Origin: Bacteroidales bacterium | Lineage (GTDB): Bacteria > Bacteroidota > Bacteroidia > Bacteroidales > UBA932 | Length of the DNA: 64,000 bases | Assembly (NCBI GenBank): GCA_012522855.1 | Contig: JAAYJQ010000019.1 | Location: 83,466 to 147,465, forward strand | Direction: 5' to 3' | Part shown: positions 16,972-27,203 of the stretch, in pieces | How positions within the stretch are numbered: the first letter of the stretch is position 1 | How the letters are laid out: every line of letters begins with the position of its first letter | Made by a program: the position numbers and the translations under genes | The notes under the pieces: generated by a model | What the model was told of the DNA's origin: nothing | Databases searched by the model: none | What the model saw: the letters and a program-made list of their open reading frames with translations, nothing else

Positions 16972-19791
16972 TCATTCCAACACATTCTTCAGGAAGGGGC
17001 CCGTGACGGAGTTCGGATTCTTGGCAAGTTGCTCAGGCGTGCCCTGGGCAACAATGCGTCCTCCTTTGTCGCCGCCTTCCGGGCCGAGGTCGAAGAGGTA
17101 GTCGACGCTTTTCAGAACATCCAAGTTGTGTTCGATGATGATAACGGTGTTGCCCTGGTCCACCAGTTCTTGCAACACGTTCAGCAAAATCTTGAAATCC
17201 TCGAAATGCAGCCCGGTTGTGGGCTCGTCCAGGATGTACAGGGTGTTGCCCGTGGCTTTCTTGAACATTTCAGCCGCCAACTTCATCCGCTGGCTTTCGC
17301 CGCCCGAGAGGGTAACGGCGGATTGGCCGAGATGGACATAGCCGAGCCCCACATCGACCATCGCTTTCAGTTTTTGGGCGATCTTGGGGATCGGCTTGAA
17401 GAATTCATAGGCCTCGCGTATCGGCATCTCCAGTACATCGTTGATGTTCTTGCCCTTGTAATGCACCGCAAGGGTGTCTTCCTTGTAGCGTCGCCCGCGA
17501 CATTCATCGCAGACCACATTGACGGAAGGCAGGAAATTCATTTCAATCACCTTGATTCCCGCTCCGTTGCAGGCTTCGCAGCGGCCTCCGGGAACGTTGA
17601 ATGAGAACCTGCCAGCCTTGAACCCGCGCACCTTCGCGTCCGGTGTGTTTTCGAAGAGGTTCCGGATGTCATTGAATACGCCGGTGAACGTGGCAGGGTT
17701 TGACCTCGGGGAGCGGCCGATCGGACTCTGGTCGATCTCGATTAATTTGTCGATGTTCTGGATCCCTTCGATGGAGTCATAGGGAAGGGGGTGGAGTTTG
17801 GCGCGGTAGAACTTGTTCTTGAGGATCGGCATCAAGGTCTCGTTGATCAGGGAGGACTTGCCGCTGCCGCTCACGCCCGCGATTCCGATGAGGGTCCCCA
17901 GCGGAAAATCCACGTCTACGCTTTTGAGGTTGTTGCCCCGTGCCCCACGAATGCCCAGCGTGAGCCCGTTTCCGATTCTTCTGCGCTTGGGAACGGGGAT
18001 GGAATTGCGGCCTTGCAGATAATCCAGGGTAATGGACGATCCGAACACGCAGCGTCGCAGGGTGTCTTCGTCGAGATCGGCGGGAAGGATTCCGGCCACA
18101 GGGTCGTAGGCTAGCAGTGTCGGCAGCGGTCCGTTGAGGCAGATTTGTCCGCCCTGTTCTCCCGCTCCGGGACCGACGTCCACAAGCCAGTCCGCGCTCC
18201 GCATCGTTTCTTCGTCGTGTTCCACAACCATCACGGAATTACCTTCGTTTCGCAACTCCTTCAGGGAAGCGATCAATTTCCGGTTGTCCCGTTGATGCAA
18301 CCCGATGGAAGGCTCGTCCAGAATGTACAATACATTCACAAGTTTCGATCCGATCTGGGTGGCGAGCCGGATACGCTGGCTTTCTCCTCCGGAAAGGGAA
18401 CCGGTCGGTCTGTCCAGGGTCAGGTAGTCGAGCCCTACGTCCAGCATGAACTGGACACGGTCGTTCAATTCCTTGAGAATGTCCCGGGCGATCCGGTTCT
18501 CCCGGTGGTTCAGTTTTCCGGGCAGGCTCAGGAGCCACTTTTTCAGGTCCGTCATCTCCAAAGCAGCGATTTCCGAGATCGTCTTGCCGTCGATCCGGAA
18601 ACAACGCGCGTTCTCGTTCAGGCGCGATCCGTGACAGACAGGGCATTCGATCTTGTCGTCGATGTCGTCCACGATTCCGTCGAAGGAGACCATCTCGGAT
18701 AGATTCCCGTCTCCCACTCGGAAGAGTTCGTCGCTGCCGAAGATGATATGCGAGATCGCCTCGTCCGGAACAGCGGCGATCGGGTCGTAGAGAGAGAAAT
18801 TATATTTCCGGGCGATCGCCCGGATGATATCGAATTTGCGGGTTTCGCGTACTTTCCCGAGCGGGACGATGCCTCCGTCGGCGATGGAAGCATTCCGGTC
18901 GGGAAGGATCGTGTCCATGTTGATGTCCACGATCTGCCCCAGCCCCTTGCAGTGCGGACAATAGCCTTCGGGTGAATTGAAGGAAAATGAATGCGGAGCC
19001 GGTTCCTGCAGGGATGTCCCCGAGTCCGGATCCACCAGGTGCTTGGAATAATGCTGAAGCGCGTCCGATCCCGGTTCCAGGATCGCGACCGAGCCTTTGC
19101 CTGCATTCAGCGCGGTCATCACGCTGTCCCGGACGCGCTTTTCGTCGCCCGGCTCCGGCTTTAACTTGTCCACGACAAGTTCGATGAAGTGGCCCTTGTA
19201 CCGATCCAGGGCATCCATTTGCGCAAGCGGTTGCAATGCCCCGTCAACCCGGACTTCCGTGTAGCCGCGTCGGCGCAACTGGTCGAAGAGTTCGCGGTAA
19301 TGGCCTTTGCGTCCGCGCACCAGCGGAGCAAGCAGATAACACTTCTTGCCGTTGTAGTTGGACATGATCACATCTACGATCTGCTCGTCGGTGTTGCGGA
19401 TCATTTCCCGGCCGCTGACCGGAGAGTATGCCCGGGAAGCGCGCGCGTATAGGAGCCGGAGGAAATCAAAGATCTCCGTGATGGTGCCGACGGTCGAACG
19501 GGGGTTGTTGCCCGTGCTCTTCTGCTCGATGGCGATGATGGGGCTCAAACCCGAGATGCTTTCTACCTCCGGTTTTTCCAGAATGCCCATAAAATGCTTG
19601 GCGTAGGTGGAGAGCGTGTCCATGTACCGCCGCTGGCCTTCCGAGTAGATGGTGTCGAAGGCAAGGGAAGACTTCCCGCTGCCGGAAAGTCCCGTGACCA
19701 CAACGAATTCCCCTCTGGGGATGTCCACATTGATGTCTTTCAGATTGTGCGCTTTCGCACCCCTGATTTCAATATAATCCTTCTTCCCCAT
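16972..19791 (-). CDS. uvrA: Excinuclease ABC subunit A (UvrA)
   Basis: DNA damage sensor of nucleotide excision repair, a tandem ABC ATPase. The 939 residues have Walker A GLSGSGKS near residue 34 and GVSGSGKS in the second half, ABC signatures [13 protein letters not shown] and [13 protein letters not shown], and two zinc modules (CPHC...CPVC and CEAC...CDEC). The start is ATG 19791 ([12 protein letters not shown]), which matches other UvrA N-termini; an ATG six codons upstream would lie inside the promoter box at 19798-19805. That box lies 6 nt before the start codon, so the mRNA may be leaderless. Confidence 0.98.
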   Translation of the reverse strand: MGKKDYIEIRGAKAHNLKDINVDIPRGEFVVVTGLSGSGKSSLAFDTIYSEGQRRYMDTLSTYAKHFMGILEKPEVESISGLSPIIAIEQKSTGNNPRSTVGTITEIFDFLRLLYARASRAYSPVSGREMIRNTDEQIVDVIMSNYNGKKCYLLAPLVRGRKGHYRELFDQLRRRGYTEVRVDGALQPLAQMDALDRYKGHFIELVVDKLKPEPGDEKRVRDSVMTALNAGKGSVAILEPGSDALQHYSKHLVDPDSGTSLQEPAPHSFSFNSPEGYCPHCKGLGQIVDINMDTILPDRNASIADGGIVPLGKVRETRKFDIIRAIARKYNFSLYDPIAAVPDEAISHIIFGSDELFRVGDGNLSEMVSFDGIVDDIDDKIECPVCHGSRLNENARCFRIDGKTISEIAALEMTDLKKWLLSLPGKLNHRENRIARDILKELNDRVQFMLDVGLDYLTLDRPTGSLSGGESQRIRLATQIGSKLVNVLYILDEPSIGLHQRDNRKLIASLKELRNEGNSVMVVEHDEETMRSADWLVDVGPGAGEQGGQICLNGPLPTLLAYDPVAGILPADLDEDTLRRCVFGSSITLDYLQGRNSIPVPKRRRIGNGLTLGIRGARGNNLKSVDVDFPLGTLIGIAGVSGSGKSSLINETLMPILKNKFYRAKLHPLPYDSIEGIQNIDKLIEIDQSPIGRSPRSNPATFTGVFNDIRNLFENTPDAKVRGFKAGRFSFNVPGGRCEACNGAGIKVIEMNFLPSVNVVCDECRGRRYKEDTLAVHYKGKNINDVLEMPIREAYEFFKPIPKIAQKLKAMVDVGLGYVHLGQSAVTLSGGESQRMKLAAEMFKKATGNTLYILDEPTTGLHFEDFKILLNVLQELVDQGNTVIIIEHNLDVLKSVDYLFDLGPEGGDKGGRIVAQGTPEQLAKNPNSVTGPFLKNVLE

Positions 19792-19797
19792 AACATG

Positions 19798-19805
19798 CAA
19801 ATTTA
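19798..19805 (-). promoter_or_regulatory. -7 promoter box of uvrA, next to the start codon
   Basis: On the minus strand TAAATTTG matches TAnnTTTG, with only 6 nt between it and ATG 19791. No convincing -33 box is visible. Confidence 0.45.
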
Positions 19806-19897
19806 ACAAAAACCGGCCAGATGACGCGCCGGATGATCGCGAGACAGGAAGGGAAGCACGATTTCAGTTCCATCTTCACAAATATAACGAACTTTCC

Positions 19898-19905
19898 TAT
19901 CTTTG
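19898..19905 (+). promoter_or_regulatory. -7 promoter box of ZIP gene, next to the start codon
   Basis: TATCTTTG with 7 nt to ATG 19913; a leaderless or very short-leader mRNA is predicted. Divergent from the uvrA promoter. Confidence 0.55.
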
Positions 19906-19912
19906 CGTTGTT

Positions 19913-20683
19913 ATGAACACCGCGTTAGCAGTACTTCTCATTCCCTTTTTCGGAACCGTACTGGGCTCCGCCTTCGTCTTTTTCATGCGGAAGGAGATGT
20001 CTTCACGGCTGCAGAAGACCTTGCTGGGTTTCGCTTCGGGCGTGATGGTCGCCGCCTCGGTGTGGTCGCTGCTGATCCCCGGGATCGACATCTCCGAGGG
20101 CAGTCTCTGGCCGGTTTTGATCGGATTTTTCCTCGGTATCTTCTTTCTACTCGGTATCGACACGCTGACCCCGCATCTTCACATCGGTGAGAGCGAGCCT
20201 GAAGGTCCGCGGAAGAGCGGGTTATCCCGGACTGCTATGCTCGCGCTGGCGATGACGATTCACAACCTGCCGGAAGGCATGGCGGTGGGCGTCGTACTGG
20301 CGGGAGCCCTGCAAGGCGGGCTGGGAATTTCCTCCGCCGGAGCGATCGCGATGGCGGTCGGCATCGCTGTTCAGAATATTCCGGAAGGCGCGATCGTCTC
20401 GATGCCGATGCGGGCGGAAGGCAACAGCCGGCTCAAATCGTTTCTGCTTGGATCCCTGAGCGGCGTGGTGGAACCGTTAGGGGCGTTGCTGATTATTCTG
20501 ATGGCCCCGCTGCTGGAGTCGATCCTGCCGTATATGCTTTCGTTCGCGGCTGGGGCTATGCTGTACGTGGTTGTGGAAGAATTGATCCCGGAGGCCTCTC
20601 AAGGACCGCACACCAACCTGGGCACGATCGGTTTCGCGGTCGGCTTCGCGTTGATGATGACCTTGGATGTATTGCTGGGATAA
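19913..20683 (+). CDS. ZIP family divalent metal transporter
   Basis: A 256-residue inner-membrane carrier for Zn2+ or related metals. About eight hydrophobic helices; helices 4 and 5 carry the binuclear metal-site motifs [10 protein letters not shown] and [10 protein letters not shown], and VEELIPE lies in a later helix. The histidine in [11 protein letters not shown] lies in the cytoplasmic loop typical of bacterial ZIPs (ZupT-like). Divergent from uvrA and followed after 11 nt by dtd. Direction of transport is inward in the family. Confidence 0.93.
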   Translation: MNTALAVLLIPFFGTVLGSAFVFFMRKEMSSRLQKTLLGFASGVMVAASVWSLLIPGIDISEGSLWPVLIGFFLGIFFLLGIDTLTPHLHIGESEPEGPRKSGLSRTAMLALAMTIHNLPEGMAVGVVLAGALQGGLGISSAGAIAMAVGIAVQNIPEGAIVSMPMRAEGNSRLKSFLLGSLSGVVEPLGALLIILMAPLLESILPYMLSFAAGAMLYVVVEELIPEASQGPHTNLGTIGFAVGFALMMTLDVLLG

Positions 20684-20694
20684 TTGATCGGATT

Positions 20695-21147
20695 ATGAGA
20701 GTTGTCATACAAAGAGTCGCTCGGGCCTCGGTAACGATCGGAGAAGAGGTCCATTCGACAATCGGGAGAGGATTGCTGATTCTGCTCGGGGTGGGAGAGG
20801 AAGACACGGCTGCGGACATCGATCTTCTGGTCAAGAAGATCGTCCATCTGCGCATCTTCCCGGACTCCGAAGGGGTCATGAACATTTCTGTGCTGGATAT
20901 TTCCGGGGACATCTTGGTCGTGAGCCAGTTCACTCTGATGGCTTGCTGCAGAAAAGGCAATCGTCCATCGTACATCAAAGCCGCCCGGCCCGAAGTTTCC
21001 ATCCCGCTGTACGAAGAGTTCTGCCGTCGCCTGTCCGATGCCTTGGGCAAACCGGTCGGAACCGGAGTATTCGGGGCGGACATGCAGGTCGAACTGCTGA
21101 ACGACGGCCCCGTCACGATCGTACTGGATACAAAAAACCTCGAATAA
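20695..21147 (+). CDS. dtd: D-aminoacyl-tRNA deacylase
   Basis: Frees tRNAs mischarged with D-amino acids (or glycine on tRNA-Ala) and is cytoplasmic. The 150 residues match the family length. Motifs are MRVVIQRV at the start, [10 protein letters not shown], the active-site SQFTLMA (a variant of SQFTL) and the C-terminal [11 protein letters not shown] with the cross-subunit Gly-Pro motif. The next gene begins 1 nt after the stop. Confidence 0.96.
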   Translation: MRVVIQRVARASVTIGEEVHSTIGRGLLILLGVGEEDTAADIDLLVKKIVHLRIFPDSEGVMNISVLDISGDILVVSQFTLMACCRKGNRPSYIKAARPEVSIPLYEEFCRRLSDALGKPVGTGVFGADMQVELLNDGPVTIVLDTKNLE

Positions 21148-21148
21148 T

Positions 21149-21838
21149 ATGCTGAATATCAAAGTCTTCATATTCAACCCCCTGCAAGTGAACACCTATC
21201 TGCTGTGGAATGAAAAAGGAGCGGGTGTCTTGATCGATCCGGGATGCTACGACGGACAGGAACAGAAGGAATTGGAAACCTACCTGAACCGGGAGAAGAT
21301 TACCCCGAAGGCGATTTGGCTGACACACGGGCACCTCGACCACGTCTACGGAGTCGCTGCCCTGGTCCGGAAGTACTCCCTCCCCGTGTTGATGGCACCC
21401 GAAGAAAAGCCGATCCTTTCTTGGGGAGCCGGGATGGCGCGATCGTTCGGGGTTGAAGTCCCGGATGTGGATTTCCCGTTCTCGCCGCTTTCGGACGGTC
21501 AGTTTTTGCCCTTTCCGGAAGATGATTCCGGAGCTTGCTTCCGGGTCATCTCGACCCCCGGGCATACGCCGGGCGGGGTCTGCTTCTATGCTGAACGGGA
21601 TAAGGTTCTGTTCAGCGGAGATACCTTGTTCGCAGGCAGCATCGGCAGGACGGACCATCCCGCCGGGGATTACGATCAATTGATTCTCAGTTTGATGGAA
21701 AAACTGATGGGGCTTCCTGGCGACGTGGATGTGCTTCCCGGTCACGGCTACCGGACCTCGATCGCGTACGAACGCATGAATAACCCTTTTCTGGAGCCGT
21801 TCAACGAACCCGGGGAGGAAGGGATGGAAAATGCGTAA
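21149..21838 (+). CDS. Metallo-beta-lactamase-fold hydrolase (glyoxalase II-like)
   Basis: A 229-residue cytoplasmic hydrolase with the dinuclear metal set: THGHLDH near residue 60 (HxHxDH), His in TPGHTPGG near 137, Asp in FSGDTLFAGSIGRTD and a final His in PGHG. This pattern is the YcbL/GloB-like group that hydrolyses thioesters such as S-lactoylglutathione or related metabolites; no glutathione pathway is visible here, so the substrate is open. Coupled with dtd. Confidence 0.88.
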   Translation: MLNIKVFIFNPLQVNTYLLWNEKGAGVLIDPGCYDGQEQKELETYLNREKITPKAIWLTHGHLDHVYGVAALVRKYSLPVLMAPEEKPILSWGAGMARSFGVEVPDVDFPFSPLSDGQFLPFPEDDSGACFRVISTPGHTPGGVCFYAERDKVLFSGDTLFAGSIGRTDHPAGDYDQLILSLMEKLMGLPGDVDVLPGHGYRTSIAYERMNNPFLEPFNEPGEEGMENA

Positions 21839-21887
21839 AAATTTGCTAAATTTGTGCATTGATCTCTACAGCTAGTAATCAGAGCGT

Positions 21888-22511
21888 ATGCACATCGGTA
21901 TCGCAGGAAACATCGGAAGCGGGAAAACCACGTTGACCCGGATGCTCGCGGCACGTTACGGGTGGACACCCAAGTACGAATCCGTGACCTTCAACCCGTA
22001 TCTGGAGGACTACTACAAAGACATTCCGCGCTGGTCCTACAACCTCGAAACCTATTTTCTTGCCCAGCGGTTCAAGGATGTGTTGGAGATCGCCAAAAGC
22101 AAAGACGTCATCATCCAGGATCGGACCCTTTTCGAAGGTGTCCACATCTTCGTTGCCAACAACTATGCGCAGGGGAATCTTTCAAAACGTGATTACGAGA
22201 CCTACATGGATCTTTTCAATGTGATGATGTCCATGGTAAAGATTCCGGATTTGCTGATCTACTTGAAGTCGTCGGTTCCCCACCTGGTGGCGCGGATCCA
22301 GAAGCGGGGACGGGACTACGAACAGGGTATGAGTCTGGAGTATCTGAAAGGCCTGAACGACCGATATGAGCGATGGATCGCGGAATATCCGGGAAAGGTG
22401 CTGACGGTGGAAGCGGATAAACTGGATTTTGAGAACCGTCCGGATGATTTCGCGAAGATCACGGACCAGCTCGACGCGGAGATGTTCGGGCTTTTCCCGC
22501 CGGAGAAATAA
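21888..22511 (+). CDS. Deoxynucleoside kinase, copy 1
   Basis: A 207-residue purine/pyrimidine deoxynucleoside salvage kinase of the dCK/dGK family. P-loop GNIGSGKTTL at residues 7-16, the substrate/catalytic motif QDRTLFEG (ERS-like, here DRT) and a lid region IQKRGRDYEQ with Arg residues. The start is ATG 21888, about 34 nt after a TAAATTTG box (21847-21854). The next gene is a close paralogue; together they may form a heterodimer or divide substrates, as in the tandem dAK/dGK genes of lactobacilli (known family precedent). Confidence 0.92.
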   Translation: MHIGIAGNIGSGKTTLTRMLAARYGWTPKYESVTFNPYLEDYYKDIPRWSYNLETYFLAQRFKDVLEIAKSKDVIIQDRTLFEGVHIFVANNYAQGNLSKRDYETYMDLFNVMMSMVKIPDLLIYLKSSVPHLVARIQKRGRDYEQGMSLEYLKGLNDRYERWIAEYPGKVLTVEADKLDFENRPDDFAKITDQLDAEMFGLFPPEK

Positions 22512-22547
22512 ATTCCGTTTGAACTTGATTACTATAACAACTAGGAT

Positions 22548-23183
22548 ATGCACATTGCAGTAGCAGGGAACATCGGCAGCGGAAAAACCACGCTGACCAA
22601 GATGCTGGCGGCCCACTATGGATGGACGCCGAAATTCGAATCAGTTGACTTCAACCCCTACCTGTCCGACTTCTACGAGGACATGGAACGCTGGTCGTTC
22701 AATCTCCAGATCTATTTCCTCAATAAGCGGTTCAAGGATGTGGTGGAAATTTCCCGCATGGAGGATGTGATCATCCAGGACCGGACCATTTACGAGGATG
22801 CCCGGATCTTCGCCCCGAACCTGCATGCGATGGGGCTGATGAGCACCCGGGATTTTGAGAACTACTCGGATTTATTCGACCTGATGATGTCCCTCGTGAG
22901 CAAACCGGATCTGTTGATTTATCTCAAATCCAGTATCCCGAATCTTGTCGCCCAGATCCAGAAGCGGGGCAGGGAGTACGAAAAGAGCATCCGCATCGAC
23001 TACTTGACCGGTCTGAACAAGCGTTATGAGGACTGGATCCAGGAATATGACGGGGAACTGTTGGTGGTCAACGTGGACGACATCAAGTTCGAAAACCGTC
23101 CGGAGGATTTCCGCACAGTCACCGACAAGATCGATGCGAAGATGTTCGGTCTCTTCTCTGCCGTGCGTGAAGTAAGTGAATAA
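22548..23183 (+). CDS. Deoxynucleoside kinase, copy 2
   Basis: A 211-residue paralogue of the preceding gene, 36 nt downstream. Same P-loop (GNIGSGKTTL) and GWTPKFESVDFNPYL stretch, with differences at likely substrate-contact positions: ERWSFNLQIYFL in place of PRWSYNLETYFL, and QDRTIYEDARIF in place of QDRTLFEGVHIF. The lid is IQKRGREYEKSIR. Those changes suggest a different base preference. It is followed after 12 nt by the acyl-CoA synthetase gene, which may share the mRNA. Confidence 0.92.
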   Translation: MHIAVAGNIGSGKTTLTKMLAAHYGWTPKFESVDFNPYLSDFYEDMERWSFNLQIYFLNKRFKDVVEISRMEDVIIQDRTIYEDARIFAPNLHAMGLMSTRDFENYSDLFDLMMSLVSKPDLLIYLKSSIPNLVAQIQKRGREYEKSIRIDYLTGLNKRYEDWIQEYDGELLVVNVDDIKFENRPEDFRTVTDKIDAKMFGLFSAVREVSE

Positions 23184-23195
23184 TATTTTTTCCCG

Positions 23196-25097
23196 ATGAC
23201 AGCAAGACCTACGATTATCGAATTTGTGGAGCATTATACCCATAAATTCGCCGAGCACACCTTCTTGCGCGAGAAGGTTGCCGACAAGTGGACAGAAACC
23301 ACTTATGAGCAGACCCGCAAAGAAAGCTACCGGATCGGAGCCGGATTGGTGGCGATCGGACTGCAGAAGGGGGACAAGGTCGCCCTGCTTTCCGAAGGAC
23401 GCAATCTATGGGTGATTGCCGAGCTCGGCATTCTCTATGCGGGAGGCGTTAACGTGCCGCTTTCGATCAAACTGGAAGAAAGCAACGACCTCATATTCAG
23501 AATTCAGCATTCCGACGCCCGTTTCATCATTGTTTCCGGTCAGCAACTTCCGAAGATCCGGCGGATCATCGCGGAGCTGCCGGCCGTGGAAAAAATCATT
23601 GTCCTGGATCCGGTCGAGCGCCCCACGCCTCGCGAGGTGTCTTTGGAGTGGGTACAGGCCCTGGGAGACAGTTACCTGTTCGGGCATCGGAAGGAATTCG
23701 AGGAGCGGTACAAGTCGGTCGGACCCGACGATTACGCCACCATCAGTTATACTTCGGGCACGACGGCGGATCCGAAGGGTGTCTTGTTGACCCACCGGAA
23801 CTACACAGCCAACGTAGAGCAGGCTCGCTCGGTCATCGGTGTCCAGCAAGACGCCACGATGTTGATCATCCTGCCGCTGGACCACTGCTTCGCCCATGTG
23901 GCCGGCTTCTATACGATGATGTCCTACTGCGGCAGTATCGCTACCGTGCCGACGGGCGCCAATCCGCTGGCGACACTCAAGAATATTCCCGTGGCGATTC
24001 GGGAAACCCGTCCGCATGTTATGCTTTCCGTTCCCGCGCTGGCGCGCAGTTTTAAAAAGAACATCGAAACGACTATCCGCAAGAAGGGGCCTCGGGTGGA
24101 GAAACTGTACAATTTCGCCTTGAAACTCGCCATCTCTTACAACAAGGAGTATTACAACCGGGGAGGCTTCTTCCATTTTTGGAAAAAACCCCTCATTTCC
24201 CTCTTTGATCGCTTGATCTTCAAGCAGGTACGTGAGGGGCTCGGCGGAAGGATGCAGTTCTTTGTCGGCGGCGGGGCGCTGTTGGACATTGAACTCCAGA
24301 AATACTACTGCGCGATCGGCATCCCGATGTTCCAGGGCTACGGCCTGTCCGAAGCCACTCCCATCATTTCCGCCAATTCGGTCGGCCACGCGATGTTCGG
24401 CTCATCGGGACGGGTGGTCAAGCCGATGGACATCAAGATCTGTGACGAGGAAGGCCGGGAACTTCCGCTGCGCACGACGGGCGAGATCGTGATCCGCGGA
24501 GAGAATGTGATGGCCGGCTACTGGAAGAATCCCGAGGCCACCGCAGAGACCATCCGGGACGGCTGGCTGCATACCGGCGACCGGGGATATATGTACGATG
24601 AAGAATATCTTTACGTCACCGGCCGCTTCAAGTCCCTGCTGATTGCTTCCGATGGGGAAAAATACAGCCCCGAGGGCTTCGAGGACAACCTGACGGACAG
24701 CTCGAAGTACATCGAGCAGGTCATTCTGCACAACAACCAGGATCCGTACACCATGATTCTGCTCGTGCCGAACAAAGAAGCCTTGCATGAATATGCCCGT
24801 TCGCGGCAGTTGGATCCGGCTTCGCAAGAAGGCAAGGAGGCGATGTTGCTGAAGATCCAGGCTGAAATCGACTCCTACAAGAAGGGCGGGACGCACGAAG
24901 GCATGTTCCCGGAGCGCTGGCTGCCGGCTGCGATCGCCGTTCTTCCCGAGGCGTTTACCGAGCAGAACGGCCTGGTCAACAGCACGATGAAGATCGTACG
25001 GGGCAAGGTCGAGAAGCGCTGGGCAGATCGCATCGCTTACGCCTACACCCCCGAGGGCAAGGAACTCCTTAACCCGATGAATCTGGAGAGCATTTAG
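23196..25097 (+). CDS. Long-chain acyl-CoA synthetase (AMP-forming)
   Basis: Activates fatty acids through acyl-AMP to acyl-CoA. The 633 residues carry the P-loop-like YTSGTTADPKGV near residue 185, the A5 motif QGYGLSEATPI, the A7 motif LHTGDRG, and the A8 motif with FKSLLIASDGEKYSPE. This long bacterial form (about 600-640 residues) resembles the eukaryote-like FadD15 group found widely in Bacteroidota. The N-terminus (IIEFVEHYTHKFAEHTFLRE) is family-like. Membrane-associated at most; no transmembrane helix. Confidence 0.93.
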   Translation: MTARPTIIEFVEHYTHKFAEHTFLREKVADKWTETTYEQTRKESYRIGAGLVAIGLQKGDKVALLSEGRNLWVIAELGILYAGGVNVPLSIKLEESNDLIFRIQHSDARFIIVSGQQLPKIRRIIAELPAVEKIIVLDPVERPTPREVSLEWVQALGDSYLFGHRKEFEERYKSVGPDDYATISYTSGTTADPKGVLLTHRNYTANVEQARSVIGVQQDATMLIILPLDHCFAHVAGFYTMMSYCGSIATVPTGANPLATLKNIPVAIRETRPHVMLSVPALARSFKKNIETTIRKKGPRVEKLYNFALKLAISYNKEYYNRGGFFHFWKKPLISLFDRLIFKQVREGLGGRMQFFVGGGALLDIELQKYYCAIGIPMFQGYGLSEATPIISANSVGHAMFGSSGRVVKPMDIKICDEEGRELPLRTTGEIVIRGENVMAGYWKNPEATAETIRDGWLHTGDRGYMYDEEYLYVTGRFKSLLIASDGEKYSPEGFEDNLTDSSKYIEQVILHNNQDPYTMILLVPNKEALHEYARSRQLDPASQEGKEAMLLKIQAEIDSYKKGGTHEGMFPERWLPAAIAVLPEAFTEQNGLVNSTMKIVRGKVEKRWADRIAYAYTPEGKELLNPMNLESI

Positions 25098-25220
25098 CGT
25101 CTGGCTACCGGAAGATTCGGAAGAAGACCGTTAATTAAATAAGTAGATTCCGGCAAAAAAATCAATTCGTATGTTTTTTCTTCGTATATTTCGTGTACGA
25201 AAAATAACCCATTTGTCCCC

Positions 25221-27203
25221 ATGGCGAAAAAACCACTGATTTCGATTTGCTGCGCGATTCTGATACCTGTTTGGTTTATTTTCTCTTTTTTGTGTCCGGA
25301 AGCAGGTGCGGAAGTTGTCATCGTTCCGACTGATACGGTCCGGGCGCGTATCAGCCGGATTGATCGGGATGCGATAAAACTCCGGCAGGCGCTGGCGGCC
25401 TACCGCGCCAACGGAGACAGCGTCGCCTCGGGGATGACGCTGGCGGCGATCGGGAAATACTACAACCTTCGCAATGAATACGTGACCGCGATCCATTGGT
25501 ATCAGCAGTCCGCTGCGATACTGAAGCATGCCGGGAATAATCGGGAATACGTCAACACGCTTGTCAGCCTGGCGACCAACTGCCGGCGGATCGGGGCCTA
25601 TTCTTCAGCCTCCGACTACCTCTTTGAAGCCTTGGGCATTTCCGAACGGGATCCCGACAAAGACTCTCCGGAAGGTATGCGCCAGCGTTCCTACATTCTG
25701 AACGGGTTGGGAAACGTGTACAAGTACCTCAACGACGGCGTGGAAGCGGAAAACTATTTCCGCCGTTCGCTGGCGTTGGACAAGATCATCGGGAACGAAC
25801 TTGGACAGTCAATGAACTGGAACACGATCGGATCCATCTACGAGTACCGCAACGAATTCGATTCCGCCTATGTGATGTACAACCGGGCCATGGAACATGA
25901 TCTGAAATCGGGATCCCGGAACGGCGTGGGAATCAGTTACAACCGTCTGGGCCAGCTGTCGATGATCCAAGAAAAAGTGGACGAAGCCGAAGATTACTAT
26001 CTGAAAGCGTACGATATCCTTTCGAAAGCCGGAGACAACTGGAATCTAGCGAAGACAACCTGCAGCTTGGGGTGGGTGTACATCCAAAAAGGACAATACG
26101 ACCTGGCAAAGAAATACCTCGACGAATCATCCGCTCTTGTGGAAGGAAACCGGTCTTACGGGCATCTGCAGGACATCCACAACAATCTCTTCGAGCTTTA
26201 TAAATCGCAGGGCAACTACCGGAAAGCCCTGGAGGAATTGGAGCTTTGCCGCGCCTATCAAGATTCCTCCGCCGCCCAACGGAGCGGTCAGGAAGTCGCT
26301 CAGAGTCGGCTTCGTTATGAGCAGGAAAAGAACAGGGTGGCCATGGACGAGATCATCCGTGAAAAAGAACGGGAACAAAACAGCAAGCGGATCGTGCTTC
26401 TGATCTCCGTGCTCGTGGTGCTCTTCCTGATGGTCTTGGCCTTCTTTATGACGCGCTATGCCGTGCTGCAGCGGAAACGCAATCAAGAACTGGCCGAGAT
26501 CGATGCGATCAAGAACAAGTTCTTATCCATCATCAGCCACGACCTGAAAAATCCGGTTGCCTCGCAGAGCAAACTGCTGGATCTACTGGTGAACAATTTT
26601 GACTCCTTGCCGCAAGAGGAGATCTACAAACATTGCAAGGAACTGTCCAAATCATCCGCTTCCTTGAGGGATCTTTTGACGAGTCTGCTGAACTGGTCCC
26701 GACTGGGTGCCGGAAAGATCAAGAACGAACCGATGCCGATGCAATTGAGGGGTGTTGTCGAGGAGGCTTTATCCCCGTTGCAGGAACAGATGCGCCTGAA
26801 AAAGATTCAATTGGATAATTCGATCGATGCTTCCATGACGGCCTTCGCCGACCGGAACATCGTGTCCACCGTGGTTCGGAATCTGGTTGTCAATGCCATC
26901 AAGTTTTCCTTTGAGGGTGGAAAAATCCAAGTGTCCGCCCGGAATGCCGGAGACGGAAAAATCGAGATTTCCGTGACCGACCACGGAATCGGCATCAGCC
27001 CTTCGCGGCTGACGGAGATCTTGACTGTCAACAGGCAGATTTCCACACGGGGAACTGCCGGCGAGACGGGAAGCGGCCTGGGTTTGGTTGTGAGCCGGGA
27101 AATGCTCGCGCTGGCCGGAAGCCGACTTTCCGCTACCAGCAAGGAAGGCGTAGGCTCTACGTTCTCGTTCACTGTCAATCAAGCGGAAAGCAGAGATGAC
27201 TGA
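25221..27203 (+). CDS. TPR-sensor histidine kinase
   Basis: A 660-residue two-component sensor. The N-terminal signal/anchor is at residues 5-30, periplasmic tetratricopeptide repeats run from about 60 to 350 (YNLRNEYVTAIHWYQQSA, KVDEAEDYYLKAYDI, KGQYDLAKKYLDES), then a coiled stretch and one membrane helix at about 390-415. The kinase core has the phospho-acceptor SIISHDLKNP near 437, N box NLVVNAIKFS near 555, DHGIGIS and GETGSGLGL. The cognate regulator begins 8 nt before the stop. A short palindrome TTTCGTGTACGAAA lies at 25189-25202 in front and could be an operator. Confidence 0.95.
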   Translation: MAKKPLISICCAILIPVWFIFSFLCPEAGAEVVIVPTDTVRARISRIDRDAIKLRQALAAYRANGDSVASGMTLAAIGKYYNLRNEYVTAIHWYQQSAAILKHAGNNREYVNTLVSLATNCRRIGAYSSASDYLFEALGISERDPDKDSPEGMRQRSYILNGLGNVYKYLNDGVEAENYFRRSLALDKIIGNELGQSMNWNTIGSIYEYRNEFDSAYVMYNRAMEHDLKSGSRNGVGISYNRLGQLSMIQEKVDEAEDYYLKAYDILSKAGDNWNLAKTTCSLGWVYIQKGQYDLAKKYLDESSALVEGNRSYGHLQDIHNNLFELYKSQGNYRKALEELELCRAYQDSSAAQRSGQEVAQSRLRYEQEKNRVAMDEIIREKEREQNSKRIVLLISVLVVLFLMVLAFFMTRYAVLQRKRNQELAEIDAIKNKFLSIISHDLKNPVASQSKLLDLLVNNFDSLPQEEIYKHCKELSKSSASLRDLLTSLLNWSRLGAGKIKNEPMPMQLRGVVEEALSPLQEQMRLKKIQLDNSIDASMTAFADRNIVSTVVRNLVVNAIKFSFEGGKIQVSARNAGDGKIEISVTDHGIGISPSRLTEILTVNRQISTRGTAGETGSGLGLVVSREMLALAGSRLSATSKEGVGSTFSFTVNQAESRDD

